Shown: in pieces, positions 43,431-54,742 of the stretch | How positions within the stretch are numbered: the stretch's first letter is position 1 | How the letters are laid out: every line of letters starts with the position of its first letter | Source of the DNA: Schistocerca nitens | Taxonomy: Eukaryota > Arthropoda > Insecta > Orthoptera > Acrididae | Direction of reading: 5' to 3' | Length of the DNA: 64,000 nucleotides | Assembly (NCBI RefSeq): GCF_023898315.1 | Contig: NC_064621.1 | Span: 538,987,383 to 539,051,382 of the forward strand | The notes under the pieces: generated by a model | What the model was told of the DNA's origin: nothing | Databases searched by the model: none | The model's input: the letters and a program-made list of their open reading frames with translations, nothing else | Program-made: the position numbers and the translations under genes

Positions 43431-44859
43431 CAACATAAGAAATTATAATAAGCTATCTGTTTTACTACGTTTGAACTTAAATGTGATTTATTTAAATGTT
43501 TCTTTGCACAATTGATTTTTATATATGTTCGTATGATCTGATCCGACTGAAATAAAATGTGTGAGAATCTGCGACATGTGAACGTTAACTTTAATCAATG
43601 ATATTCACAAGTCTTTATCTTGAAACAGTATTGTGATGTATCTTCTACGCTGACGCAGTATTCGCCTAGACCTGCCTATCATATTCTCTATGTTACCTCG
43701 AAGATGATGGTGAGCTCCGCTTCAGTTCTTCTATGTATACCTGAAGTTGATTTATAGGTAAATGATTAAATGAAGCGAGATACCTACGATTATTCGTTTT
43801 GAGTTCTAACTTATTATTTCCATTTTGATTTAAGGCGTCAACTGTTACTATATAATAATACCATTGATTGCTCCACAATAATTCACTCTATTCACCACTT
43901 AATTAAAATGAAACTTGTCTGACAATTCTCTTATTCAATGGTCACGCCTGTCTTGTGTCTTTAGTATTTTGTTTAAAACAGTCAATTATATCAATATTTC
44001 TGCGATACTCATGTATCATTCGGCGTCATTATTTCTTAAGCCCACCGCTCTTGACGTCGTACGCCCCTCTCCAGGAGTCTTTGCAATGTTGTGACGCTAC
44101 CTTGGCGTCCTCTCCAGCAGCTAAGCATCCCTGCATAACATGCTATCCTATTTAACGATTGCATTACACGACTTCACGTGAGTTGTGAATAACTACAATC
44201 CTCTTCCAAAAAATTTCCTTTTTTCCAGTGTTTTATACCATCAACTGCTGTATAAAATGGGGGCGATATCAGGGTGAATTTAATTTTTCGTTTACCTATA
44301 AATTAGTTTTAATTATTCATCAGTTGATGTAAATGAGAGGTGACATCGAAGGTTTCCAGAGATATGGTCACGCCTTTAAAACTATTAAAATACAATATCT
44401 TAAGTCTGTTAGCTTAAAACTCATTAACATTTATATACTTACTATCGAAATGAAGCTGGCCTTTGAGACATAGTGACTTAGTGGATTGTCCATACTGTTG
44501 TTGATGTTATCTGTTTTCTATGCATTACTTGTTTGCACTTATTCATATTAAATACAGGTCTCAGCTTTAATTTATGTGTGTGAGCATGGAGTTTACTCTT
44601 GCATCTGTTGCATGTAAATAACAAGCAAAAAGAGGAAGTGCTAACAATCTCTTACTACAGATGCTTATCCATGGCATCATAATGTTCCGTAACTGTATAA
44701 CCAAATTTCTTATATGTACAAAAAATCTAGTAGAAACAGTTAACAAAATTATGCTAGTCACAAAGATATTAATACTTCTAATAAATATCATACATTTACT
44801 TCTACATGGCAAAAAACAGAATTCCAATATTCAAAAAGGATATCAGCATTGAGATGACA
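43431..44859. other. Unassigned sequence
   Basis: No gene recognised. A GC-richer stretch lies at 44040-44130. The small minus-strand frame at 43693-43878 shows no domain. Confidence 0.3.
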
Positions 44860-46016
44860 TCTCACAATTCCAACACAAGTTCATCTACAACTCGAACTCC
44901 TTGTTTATTCACAATTATGATTGGATGTCTGCTTAAGTTATATTCCATTCCTTTACATAATGAAAATTCACCTTCTATAGTGTTCTTCCACAGCATAGTA
45001 GCATTAAAAACTTCTTGTCCTTCATTCAGTCGTTCTGGTACTTATTGTCCGTTTTTATTTACACTAATATGACTAACCTACTCTCAAGTAACGTCTCTAC
45101 CTATGTTCAACCATGTTAGGCCTACGCACATTCCCTTCTTCCTGCCTTCTATCATCATCTTAGTTGCTTGTAACTTTTTTTTCTACGGCAGAAAATTTGG
45201 ATTTCAACCGATAACTTTCCTCACATAGTTTTTTTTCGATTCCATTCTGTCCCCTTCACATTCCCCTAGCATTCTCTGTAACTCAATTTTCAAAATGTTT
45301 CGCTCATCCTAGAGTTTTAAGAGTTCTTCCAGGTCGTTGTAGACATTTCGTTCGGTTTCTGCCTCTTTTATCTCTGATCCTTTCATAATCTCTTAATTAC
45401 ATGCTGCTCACAGTCCTACTTCAATCTAATTGGTGGTTTTCAACCTTTCTTCTAGTCTTTGAAGAAACATTTCGGTACGAACCAATGAACTATCTATACA
45501 GATTTTTCTCGTAAATTTTCAAGGCCTACTTCTACACCTTGCAAACACGCCGACTCTGTTTTCCTCTTCTGGTTTTCTTGAAAGTGTAATACTCTTTTCT
45601 GATTGTCGATTCCTAATTTCACGCTTTCAGTGGTCAAATATATTTTTCCCTTGTTATTCTTTAATTAATCAATGACATCCACAGTACGTCCTTCCACTAT
45701 ACTGTAACCTTAACTTCAGTTCCATAGCTTGACGTTTCACAACTATATTTGTCTGCTCAGTTACTTCAATACATTTACCCTGAAATGCATCTTCCGCTTT
45801 ATCTTTGGGAGTGAATACTGTTGTACTCGTACATGACTTAACAGCTTCACACTTCTTTAAATCATCCTCTGAAATTTTTGTAGCCTCATTCGCAGTGTCT
45901 ACAATTATCAACACCTCAATTTTGCGAAAATTTACATCACTTTCATGACAGAGGACAGATTTCTCCACAGGTTTATTTGCCCAATAATGTAAAATGTCTG
46001 TCAGGTAGCAACTCAA
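44860..46016 (-). pseudogene. Decayed coding remnant with coiled-coil character, family unknown
   Basis: The minus strand starts with an open 115-residue frame (46016-45669) and then continues across stops and shifts through charged, heptad-like segments. Examples are 'ETEMFLQ'-type pieces, 'SEIKEAETERNVYNDLEELL' near 45370-45315, and 'KIELQRMLGECEGDRMESKK' near 45285-45225. It ends with 'LSRHPIIIVNKQGVRVVDEL' near 44945-44890. The mixture of coiled coil and a small basic end suggests a retroelement or gag-like protein, but I do not recognise the family. At least six stops or frame changes exclude a working gene. Confidence 0.4.
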
Positions 46017-47624
46017 GTTTTAAATCTTTATTAAATGATTTCTTCTTTACAGCTTCTGCTGATCAAGAGACATATTTTAATTTAATAACTTGTAGCATCA
46101 AACAACACTAGTTTTTCAGAGTAGTTCCTTCGGTATACTGAGATATAATATGTTCATCAAAGTTCAAACCAACCATACATACATATCCTGTAAAATTCTT
46201 CGTTCCATGTAACTTCGATAAAAACACGGTTCTAATGATTTACGAAATATGTAACTAATTACCTAAGTAAAATACCTTTACATTAGTTGTTTGGGCACGA
46301 ACTGATGAGAGTCCATCGTCCGTATGTATTTTGATTCCGTGTACCTACTAGTGTTTCAACAGTAGTTCCTTGAGAACATTCTAAGTGTCAGTTAACCAAA
46401 GAACCTTCGTTCTTGGATCCCGTAAGAATTAACTGGTTAATTATGAGTCGTCCACATATGCTGTAAAGTGGTAGCATCTTTCTGTAATTCGCTGACAACT
46501 TGTAGATGGTTCGTTGTGCTGTTTGTACTCCTAAAACAAGCTTCTTCTTTTCCCAGGTTCGGGCCTAAAGTGATCGTGTTCTCTTATTAAAGGTTTTTGA
46601 AAAAAAAAACTTTTAAACCACTGACAAATAACTAAGGACCCTGTAGTTCTTCACATCTCCCCTGCTGTATCCGTTAAAACAAATACAGGCATTCTTAATC
46701 ATTCTTTACTTTATATTAGCAAGTATCATTAAACAACAGAGCAAAATTCGTTCATCCTCGCTACGTGTACAATAAAGCAGGTTTCCTTGCGTAGTAGGTA
46801 CGACAAACGATAAGCATTTGGAAGGGCTGAGGTTTAAATTCCCAAGCTGTCATAGAGATTTAGGTTTTCTTTAGTGCCCCTATATAATTGAAGGTGAATG
46901 CCAGAATGTATCTCTGAAATGAACACGAACGCTTTCCCTCGCCTTACGTGTTCTATTCTAGCAACAACTTCATTTCTAATGACAGTGTTAATGACAGAAA
47001 GTTTATCCATAACTCTCCTTTTAATACACATCCTATAAGGTGCACAATCAGCATTGTGTTGAGTACGATGATGATGTGATGATTAGTGGTTTAGGGTGCT
47101 AAATGGTAAAGCCATTAGCGCCATTGGATGAAATAACGAGAAAATGAGTGTTAAAAATCTGTGATAAAAATGAACAATAAATTTGAAAACTGAATTGTAT
47201 CAACACACAAGAGAGCCATAAAAGATCAGCCACAAACGTCTGACTAACTAGAACAACTAGAGAGACAAATTCAAGGGTAAAATAACCAGTACATACACTG
47301 TTACACAGGGCTCAGATTTCTATAGACGTGGGACTACATCGAAATAATTGGCGAATAAGCCACTTAGCGCTACATTAAACCACTGTCAGTGATTAAGACA
47401 GAGGAAGATCGCAGTACCTCATTGTCGTACAAAAATTGACTGCAGGTGAGGTGACGTAATGGTTACTATACCCCCTTTATATCCAGAAAGAACTGCATCG
47501 AATTCCACTGTTATCTTTTTGCGCCAGATTTTCCGCTACTTCTGTAAATCACTTAATTCGAATGTACTGGTTCATCTCTCAACAAATGTTCACTAATTTC
47601 ATAGTCGATTCTTATGTAAATTTG
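46017..47624. other. Unassigned sequence
   Basis: No gene recognised. Around 47060-47125 a tract GATGATGTGATGATTAGTGG with GCCATTAGCGCC resembles the 3' end of some orthopteran LINEs on the minus strand, but no coding part follows. The minus frame at 46834-47031 has no domain. Confidence 0.3.
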
Positions 47625-48009
47625 TGAAACTTCCTGGCAGATTAAAACTGTGTGCCGGACCGAGGCTCGAACTCGGGACCTTTGCCTTTCTCTGGCAAGT
47701 GCTCTACCAACTGAGCTCGTTCTGGAAACATCCCCCAGGCTGTGGCAAAGCCATGTCTCGGCAATATCCTTTCTTCCAGGAGTGGTCGTTCTGCAAGTTT
47801 CGCAGGAGAGCTTCTGTGAAGCTTCGTAGGTAGGAGATAAGGAACTGGCTGAAGTACAGCTGTGAGGACGGATCGTGAGTCGCGCTTGGGTAGCCCAGTT
47901 CGTAAAAAAAAAAAAAAAAAAAAATGGTAGAGCACTTGCCCGAGAAAGGCAAAGGTCCCGAGTTCGAGTCTCGGTCCAGCACACAGTTTTAAACTGCCAG
48001 GAAGTTTCG
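47625..48009. mobile_element. Inverted-repeat element with tRNA-like sequence in both arms
   Basis: TGAAACTTCCTGGCAGATTAAAACTGTGTGC at the left is mirrored at the right (CGAAACTTCCTGGCAGTTTAAAACTGTGTGC read inward from 48009). Both arms contain tRNA-like sequence with A-box (AGCTCAGTTGGTAGAGC) and B-box-like (GAGTTCGAG) parts, in opposite orientations: minus at 47660-47720, plus at 47890-47975. The core holds CTTCGTAGGTAGGAGATAAGG and CATGTCTCGGCAATATCC, recurring parts of this family. I recognise it as a dispersed repeat of insect genomes; whether it moves as a SINE dimer or a foldback element is unknown. Confidence 0.75.
47904..47924. repeat. A21 homopolymer inside a tRNA-like A box
   Basis: Twenty-one consecutive A bases preceded by CGT separate TAGCCCAGTT from GGTAGAGC, which are contiguous in the other arm (read inversely). 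Confidence 0.9.
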
Positions 48010-48055
48010 TATCAACGCACGCTCCGCTGCAGAGTGAAAATCTCATTCTCGTAAT

Positions 48056-48460
48056 TTATTTGTGCTTGTAGTGCGTGTATTCAACACCAGGCCATAAGAG
48101 CAAAAAGGAAGTATCTCATTAGTGAATGAAGGGTCAGGGACAGTGCCCAATGGATGATCCTGAACTCTGTCTTACGCCCAACAAAATTACAATCCAATAA
48201 GAGACTGATTATGGAAGAAATTATAGCATACTCATTATGTTTGCGGATTGCTTTGAGAGAGAACACTTTTGGCTAACGCTTTTTAGGACTGTAAAACAGG
48301 GTAACGTTTAGAAGTTGCGAGAGTGGCTCATGAATTATACGACTGACAGGGTATAGAACCGAGGTTGGTTAAAAGTAAGCAGAAACTGAGCTCGAATTTT
48401 GCCCAAGGCCAGAGGAGATGACACAGTTCTATGTAGTAATAATGTAGCACGCTTTGCAGC
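48056..48460. other. Unassigned sequence
   Basis: No gene or repeat recognised between the foldback-like element and the Tc1-like element. Confidence 0.3.
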
Positions 48461-48499
48461 TACATCATGTGATCAAAAGTATCCGGACACCTACTAGTG

Positions 48500-48694
48500 A
48501 TCCGGCCGCTGTGGCCGAGCGGTTCTAGGCGCTTCAGTCCGGAACCGCGCTGCTGCAGTGGTCGCAGGTTCGAATCCTGCCTCGGGCATGGATGTGTGTG
48601 CTGTCCTTAGGTTAGTCAGGTTTAAGTAGTTCTAAGTCTAGGGGACTGATGACCTCAGATGTTAAGTCCCATAGAGCTTAGAGCCATTTGAACG
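48500..48694 (+). mobile_element. tRNA-derived SINE, family 1
   Basis: TCCGGCCGCTGTGGCCGAGCGGTTCTAGG..., B-box GGTTCGAATCC, ending TAGAGCCATTTGAACG. Flanked by TACTAGTG (48492-48499) and TATTAGTG (48695-48702), an imperfect 8-bp duplication. Confidence 0.9.
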
Positions 48695-48739
48695 TATTAG
48701 TGTGCCTTAATGTTGGTTGTACCCACCCTTCGCTATTAT

Positions 48740-49700
48740 AAAGCGTCCGAATGTTTCTGGAGAAATGGCTGAACATTCTGCCTCAAGAGCGGAAACCTCA
48801 CAAGTCGAAGTTCTAACTGAACCCAAAGGTGTTTCATGGGGTTAAGATAGAGACTCTGAGCAGGCTCGTCAGTTTCAAGAATGTTATTGAGCACAAAGCG
48901 CTGCCTCACAGATGCTGCTTTATGGCGGGATGCATTTTCACACTGATAAAAACTATCATCGCCTCCGAACAGCTCCTCTACTATGCACAATACACAATAC
49001 TATAAAATGCGTTGACATCCTTCTGCATTTAGCGTTTTCTTAAGCATAATAAGGCGACCATACCCTAACGACGGAAAACAGCCCCGCACCGTAACGCAAG
49101 CTCTTCCATACTTCACTGTTGGTATTACAAATGATGGCAGGTAACGTTCCCAAGACATTCGCCAAACCCAACCCCTTCCATCGGACTGCTGCACGGCAAA
49201 CCATGATTCCTCACGGCTAATCACTTGTTTCCAGTCATCCACTGTCAAATGGCGTCGCTGTTTACACCACCTGAAGAGTCATTTAGCATTGACTACAGGA
49301 ATGTGGGCTTATAAGGAGCTGCGCGACCACTGTACCCTATTCTTTTTATTGTTCTTAGGTCTCAAGCACAGTAATTGCGCTATCTCGATTGCTCGTAGCG
49401 CTTTAGAACTCACAATTGACTGTTTCCACTGATTTCATGCGACTTTTTACAATCACACTCAGCAGTGGTTGGCGGTCCCTGTCCATCAGTACGTGAAGCA
49501 CAGCTAGTCTAGTTGTAGCTGGATTGTCCCTTCATGTTTCCCCTTCAGAACCACATCATCAATGGTCATCTTGCGTGACTGTGTAGAGGCTGAAAGGTCT
49601 GCGAGGAATCTGTTATTCAGGTGACATCTGGTGGCCAGTCTACCTTCAAAGCCATTGAGGTCTCCATACCGACCCATTCTGCTTTTATTGCTCTCTACAG
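48740..49700 (-). pseudogene. Tc1-like transposase, broken
   Basis: Minus-strand pieces: HTH-region 'LNGFEGRLATRCHLNNRFLA' near 49650-49600; first catalytic block 'TVDDWKQVISREESWFAVQQ' (49245-49190), with E where D is expected; 'VRGCFPSLGYGRLIMLKKTL' (49095-49040); second region 'QCENASRHKAASVRQRF' (48940-48890), with E in place of D; and 'YLNPMKHLWVQLE' (48850-48815), where the final E of NPIEHLW is K. Frames change near 49500, 49260 and 48995. All three catalytic acids are altered. Confidence 0.65.
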
Positions 49701-49810
49701 ACAACACAATTCTCCCCAGCCTCCTTTTATATTTGCTGGTATTTCTCGCGTGACCTTTAGTGGTCAATTCGGTATTACATACGTGTGCCCGTATACTTGT
49801 GTTCATACAA

Positions 49811-50033
49811 CGCGCCCTTTATGTAATAGACTTTGACGTGTGCTAGGACGTCGCTCAGTACTTTCGCGATAAACGTAAGATATGACGATCAGTCAGAGTT
49901 ATTACTGCTAAAACCAAGGCCCTGTCCTGCAGGACCATAGACATGTCAAAGATGTTTGTCTAAGAGAAATTAATAAGTAATACCCTAAAAGGTGAGCCGG
50001 AGGACAGATTCGACTTGTTATTGTTTTACAAGT
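49811..50033. other. Unassigned sequence
   Basis: Short spacer with no feature recognised. Confidence 0.3.
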
Positions 50034-50045
50034 CCTTAATGCTCG

Positions 50046-50249
50046 CCGGCCGGGGTGGCCGAGCGGTTCTAGGCGCTACAATCTGGAACCGCGCGACCGC
50101 TACGGTCGCAGGTTCGACACCTGCCTCGGGCATGGGTGTGTGTGTGATGTCCTTAGGTCAGTTAGGTTTAAATAGTTCTAAGTTCTAGCGGACTGATGAC
50201 CTCAGAAGTTACGTCCCATAGTGCTCAGAGCCATTTGAACCATTTTGAA
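50046..50249 (+). mobile_element. tRNA-derived SINE, family 1
   Basis: CCGGCCGGGGTGGCCGAGCGG..., B-box-like GGTTCGACACC (diverged), ending CAGAGCCATTTGAACCATTTTGAA. Exact 12-bp duplication CCTTAATGCTCG at 50034-50045 and 50250-50261. Confidence 0.95.
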
Positions 50250-50539
50250 CCTTAATGCTCGAAAAATACACTCTTAGACATAAAAAGGATACTACACGAA
50301 GGAATTATCCAAATGGGACGGAAACCGACAGACATCATGTACATGTACAGAAAAACCAACGATTACAATTTCACAAAACTTGGATGATTTGTGTAAGAGA
50401 AAGAGCTTCAGCAATCGAGCATGTCAATAACGTGTGGTCTACCTCTTGCCCTTATGCAAGTGGTTATTCGGTTTGGCATTAATTGACAGAGATTTGCGTA
50501 TCCCATAGCTGACCGGGGCGTCTCCAGACACATTTTCTA

Positions 50540-51339
50540 CGTCTAAAACTACATGGCTATTCTGAAAATCACATGCAAGTGCCTGGCAGAGGGTTCATCG
50601 AACTTCCTTCACAATAGTTTTCTGTTGTTTCACTCTCTAATAGCGCCCGTGAACACTTAAATATTTCCGTGCGAGCTCTGATTCCCCTTATTTTATCAAG
50701 GTGATCGTTTTTCTCTATGTAGGTCGCCGTCAACAAAATATTTTCACATTCAGATGAGAGAAATGGTGATTCAAATTTCGTCAGAAGATCCCAGCGCAAC
50801 GAAAAAGTCTTTGATTTAATAATATCCACCCCAAATCTTGTATCATTTCCGTGACGTTCTCTTCCCTATTTCTCGAAAACACAACACGTGCTGCCTTCTT
50901 TGAACTTTCTCGATGAACTCCGTTAATCCAACCTGGTAAGGATCGCACACCGCTCAAAAGTACTCTAAACATGGGCAGAGAAGCGCAGTTTAGGCAGTCT
51001 TAGCAGATCTGTTGCATCTTCTTAAGTGTTCTGAAAATAAAACGCATTCTTTAGTTTGCCTTCCCCTTAACAGCATTTTCTATGTGTTCTATCCAATTTA
51101 ATTTGTTTGTAATTGTAACTCCTAGGTATTTAGTTGAATTAACTGTCTTTATATTTGATTGATTTATAGTGCAACCGAAGTTTAACTGATCACTTTTAGC
51201 ACTCATGTGGATGACCCCACGCTTTCCCTTACTTAGGGACAGTTACCAGTTTTCCCAACATGCAGATAGGTAAATCGTTTTGCAGTTGTTTTTGATTTTC
51301 TGATGACTTTACTAGATACACGACAGCATCATCTGCAAA
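50540..51339 (-). mobile_element. CR1-like LINE, 3' part, broken
   Basis: The 3' end lies near 50540; the sequence runs on the minus strand through 'LSGVRSLPGWING' (YCGVWDP-like region, 50960-50920), 'ARVVFSRNREENVTEMIQDL' and 'IKSKTFSLRWDLLTKFESPF' to 'YNNREGVHPHEC' equivalents. It is cut at the FADD region (GCATCATCTGCAAACAA, 51327-51343) by the RTE LINE. It continues at 54719-54742 and 56650 on the far side of the insertions. Same subfamily as 3636-7040. Confidence 0.8.
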
Positions 51340-51347
51340 CAATTCAT

Positions 51348-54300
51348 TGTTGTTGTTGTTGTGGTCTTCAGTCCTGAGACTGGTTTGATGCAGCTCTCCA
51401 TGCTACTCTATCCTGTGCAAGCTTCTTCATCTCCCATTACCTACTGCAACCTACATCCTTCTGAATCTGCTTAGTGTATTGATCTCTTGGTCTCCCTCTA
51501 CGATTTTTACCCTCCACGCTGCCCTCCAATGCTAAATTTGTGATCCCTTGACGCCTCAAAACATGTCCTACCAACCGATCCCTTCTTCTAGTCAAGTTGT
51601 GCCACAAACTTCTCTTCTCCCCAATCCTATTCAATACCTCCTCATTAGTTACGTGATCTACCCACCTTATCTTCAGCATTCTTCTGTAGCACCACATTTC
51701 GAAAGCTTCTATTCTCTTCTGGTCCAAACTGGTTATCGTCCATGTTTCACTTCCATACATGGCTACACTCCATACAAATACTTTCAGAAACGACTTCCTG
51801 ACACTTAAATCTATACTCGATGTTAACAAATTTCTCTTCTTCAGAAACGATTTCCTTGCCATTGCCAGTCTACATTTTATATCCTCTCTACTTCGACCAT
51901 CATCAGTTATTTTACTCCCTAAATAGCAAAACTCCTTTACTACTTTAAGTGTCTCATTTCCTAATCTAATCCACTCAGCATCACCCGATTTAATTTGACT
52001 ACATTCCATTATCCTCGTTTTGCTTTTGTTGATGTTCATCTTATATCCTCCTTTCAAGACACTGTCCATTCCGTTCAACTGCCCTTCCAAGTCCTTTGCT
52101 GTCTCTGACAGAATTACAATGTCATCGGCGAACCTTAAAGTTTTTATTTCTTCTCCATGGATTTTAATACCTACTCCGAATTTTTCTTTTGTTTCCTTCA
52201 CTGCTTGCTCAATATACAGATTGAATAACATCGGGGAGAGGCTACAACCCTGTCTCACTCCTTTCCCAACCACTGCTTCCCTTTCATGCCCCTCGAATCT
52301 TATAACTGCCATCTGGTTTCTGTACAAATTGTAAATAGCCTTTCGCTCCTTGTATTTTACACTTGCCACCTTCAGAATTTGAAAGAGAGTATTCCAGTTA
52401 ACGTTGTCAAAAGCTTTCTCTAAGTCTACAAATGCTAGAAACGTAGGTTTGCCTTTTCTTAATCTTTCTTCTAAGATAAGTCGTACGGTTAGTATTGCCT
52501 CAAGTGTTCCAACATTTCTACGGAATCCAAACTGATCTTCCCCGAGGTCCGCTTCTACCAGTTTTTCCATTCGTCTGTAAACAATTCGCGTTAGTATTTA
52601 GCAGCTGTGACTTATTAAACCGATAGTTCGGTAATTTTCACATCTGTCAACACCTGCTTTCTTTGGGATTGGAATTATTATATTCTTCTTGAAGTCTGTG
52701 GGTATTTCGCCTGTCTCATACATCTTGCTCACCAGATGGTAGAGTTTTGTCATGACTGGCTCTCCCAAGGCCATCAGTAGTTCTAATGGAATGTTGTCTA
52801 CTCCCGGGGCCTTGTTTCGAATCAGGTCTTTCAGTGCTCTGTCAAACTCTTCACGCAGTATCTTATCTCCCATTTCATCTTCATCTACATCCTCTTCCAT
52901 TTCCATAATATTGTCCTCAAGTACATCGCCCTTGTATAAACCCTCTATATACTCCTTCCACCTTTCTGCCTTCCCTTCTTTGCTTAGAACTGGGTTGCCA
53001 TCTGAGCTCTTGATATTCATACAAGTGGTTCTCTTCTCTCCAAAGGTCTCTTTAATTTTCCTGTAGGCAGTATCTATCTTATCCCTAGTGAGACAAGCCT
53101 CTACATCCTTACATTTGTCCTCTAGCCATCCCTGCTTAGCCATTTTGCACTTCCTGTCGATCTCATTTTTGAGACGTTTGTATTCCTTTTTGCCTGCTTC
53201 ATTTACTGCATTTTTATATTTTCTCCTTTCATCAATTAAATTCAATATTTCTTCTGTTACCCAAGGATTTCTATTAGCCCTCGTCTTTTTACCTACTTGA
53301 TCGTCTGCTGCCTTCACTACTTCATCCCTCAGAGCTACCCATTCTTCTTCTACTGTATTTGTCTCCCCCATTCCTGTCAATTGTTCCCTAATGCTTTCCC
53401 TGAAACTCTCTACAACCTCTGGTTCTTTCAGTTTATCCAGGTCCCATCTCCTTAAATTCCCACCTTTTTGCAGTTTCTTCAGTTTCAATCTGCAGTTCAT
53501 AACCAATAGATTGTGGTCAGAATCCACATCTGCCCCTGGAAATGTCTTACAATTTAAAACCTGGTTCCTATATCTCTGTCTTACCATTATATAATCTATC
53601 TGATACCTTTTAGTATCTCCAGGATTCTTCCAGGTATACAACCTTCTTTTATGATTCTTGAACCAAGTGTTAGCTATGATTAAGTTATGCTTTGTGCAAA
53701 ATTCTACAAGGCGGCTTCCTCTTTCATTTCTTCCTCCCAATCCATATTCACCTACTATGTTTCCTTCTCTCCCTTTTCCTACTGACGAATTCCAGTCACC
53801 CATGACTATTAAATTTTCGTCTCCCTTCACTACCTGAATAATTTCTTTTATCTCGTCATACATTTCATCAATTTCTTCATCATCTGCAGAGCTAGTTGGC
53901 ATATAAACTTGTACTACTGTAGTAGGCATGGGCTTTGTGTCTATCTTGGCCACAATAATGCGTTCACTATGCTGTTTGTAGTAGCTAACCCGCACTCCTA
54001 TTTTTTTATTCATTATTAAACCTACTCCTGCATTACCCCTATTTGATTTTGTATTTATAACCCTGTAATCACCTGACCAAAAGTCTTGTTCCTCCTGCCA
54101 CCGAACTTCACTAATTCCCACTATACCTAACTTTAACCTATCCATTTCCCTTTTTAAATTTTCTAACCTACCTGCCCGATTAAGGGATCTGACATTCCAC
54201 GCTCCGATCCGTAGAATGCCAGTTTTCTTTCTCCTGATACCGACGTCCTCTTGAGTAGTCCCCGCCCGGAGATCCGAATGGGGGACTATTTTACCTCCGG

Positions 54301-54640
54301 AATATTTTACCCAAGAGGACGCCATCATCATTTAATCATACAGTAAAGCTGCATGTCCTCGGGAAAAATTATGGCTGTAGTTTCCCCTTGCTTTCAGCCG
54401 CTCGCAGTACCAGCACAGCAAGGCCGTTTTGGTTAATGTTACAAGGCCAGATCAGTCAATCATCTAGACTGTTGCCCCTGCAACTACTGATGAGGCTGCT
54501 GCCCCTCTTCAGGAACCACATGTTTGTCTGGCCTCTCAACAGATACCCCTCCGTTGTGGTTGCACCTACGGTATGGCCATCTGTATCGCTGAGGCACGCA
54601 AGCCTCCCCACCAACGGCAAGGTCCATGGTTCATGGGGGA
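51348..54640 (-). mobile_element. RTE-like LINE, nearly complete
   Basis: The 3' tail TTGTTGTTGTTGTGG lies at about 51347 and the 5' leader (CCATGAACCATGGACCTTGCC read on the minus strand) near 54640. It carries one endonuclease-RT ORF with two nonsense codons. Three other pieces of this family are in the window (21191, 26945, 28241) plus an old relative at 62460. Inserted in the CR1-like LINE. Confidence 0.92.
51380..54331 (-). pseudogene. RTE LINE endonuclease-reverse transcriptase, two nonsense codons
   Basis: The frame opens at 54331 (MMMASSWVKYSGGK) with a GC-moderate leader before it. Endonuclease motifs: 'ILRIGAWNVRSLNRAGRLEN', 'VGISEVRWQEEQDF', 'IVMGDWNSSVGKG', 'YQIDYIMVRQRYRNQV' and 'DVDSDHNLLVMNC'. 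The linker has 'RNPWVTEEILNLIDERRKY'. RT motifs: 'RNKAPGVDNIPLELL', 'KNIIIPIPKKAGVDRCENYR', a premature TAA at 52595-52597 where a Lys codon is expected, 'DQFGFRRNVGTLEAIL', 'FLAFVDLEKAFDNVNW', 'GKGVRQGCSLSPMLFNLYIE' and the catalytic 'LRFADDIVILSE'. A second stop lies at 51434-51436 ('DVGCSR' then WEMKK), near the C-terminus. Otherwise the frame is open. The protein type nicks DNA and reverse transcribes the element RNA. Confidence 0.9.
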
Positions 54641-54718
54641 AGAAATCTTATTATCATGGATTGAGTGGTATTCCTTACCACTGCGGCACTTAGCGAAGCA
54701 CATGCTCTGGCAATTCAT
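54641..54718 (-). other. Extra ~70-bp segment at the RTE 5' end, copied from a DD41D element
   Basis: TATCATGGATTGAGTGGTAT and the following 50 bases match 55094-55160 of the neighbouring DD41D element with about three differences. It lies between the RTE leader and the resumed CR1-like LINE. The junction sequence CAATTCAT recurs at 51340-51347 on the other side of the RTE insertion, although CAATTC is also part of the copied segment. Confidence 0.7.
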
Positions 54719-54742
54719 ATTGTCACCTAAATCGTTTACGTA

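Larger units (their letters stand above)
48463..49810 (-). mobile_element. Tc1-like DNA transposon, decayed, with SINE insertion
   Basis: The left terminus CATCATGTGATCAAAAGTATCCGG (TA at 48461-48462) pairs inversely with GTGTGCCCGTATACTTGTGTTCA near 49783-49806. The right end (about 49810) is diverged and its TA lost. A SINE sits just inside the left terminus. Same family as 10331-11456: both continue (T)A(C/T)TAGTGG...TTAATGTTG after the terminus. Confidence 0.75.

Noticed and set aside
51340-51347. CAATTCAT as a clean target-site duplication of the RTE insertion
   Set aside because: On the far side CAATTC belongs to the copied DD41D segment, and target bases appear lost, so it may be microhomology and not a true duplication.
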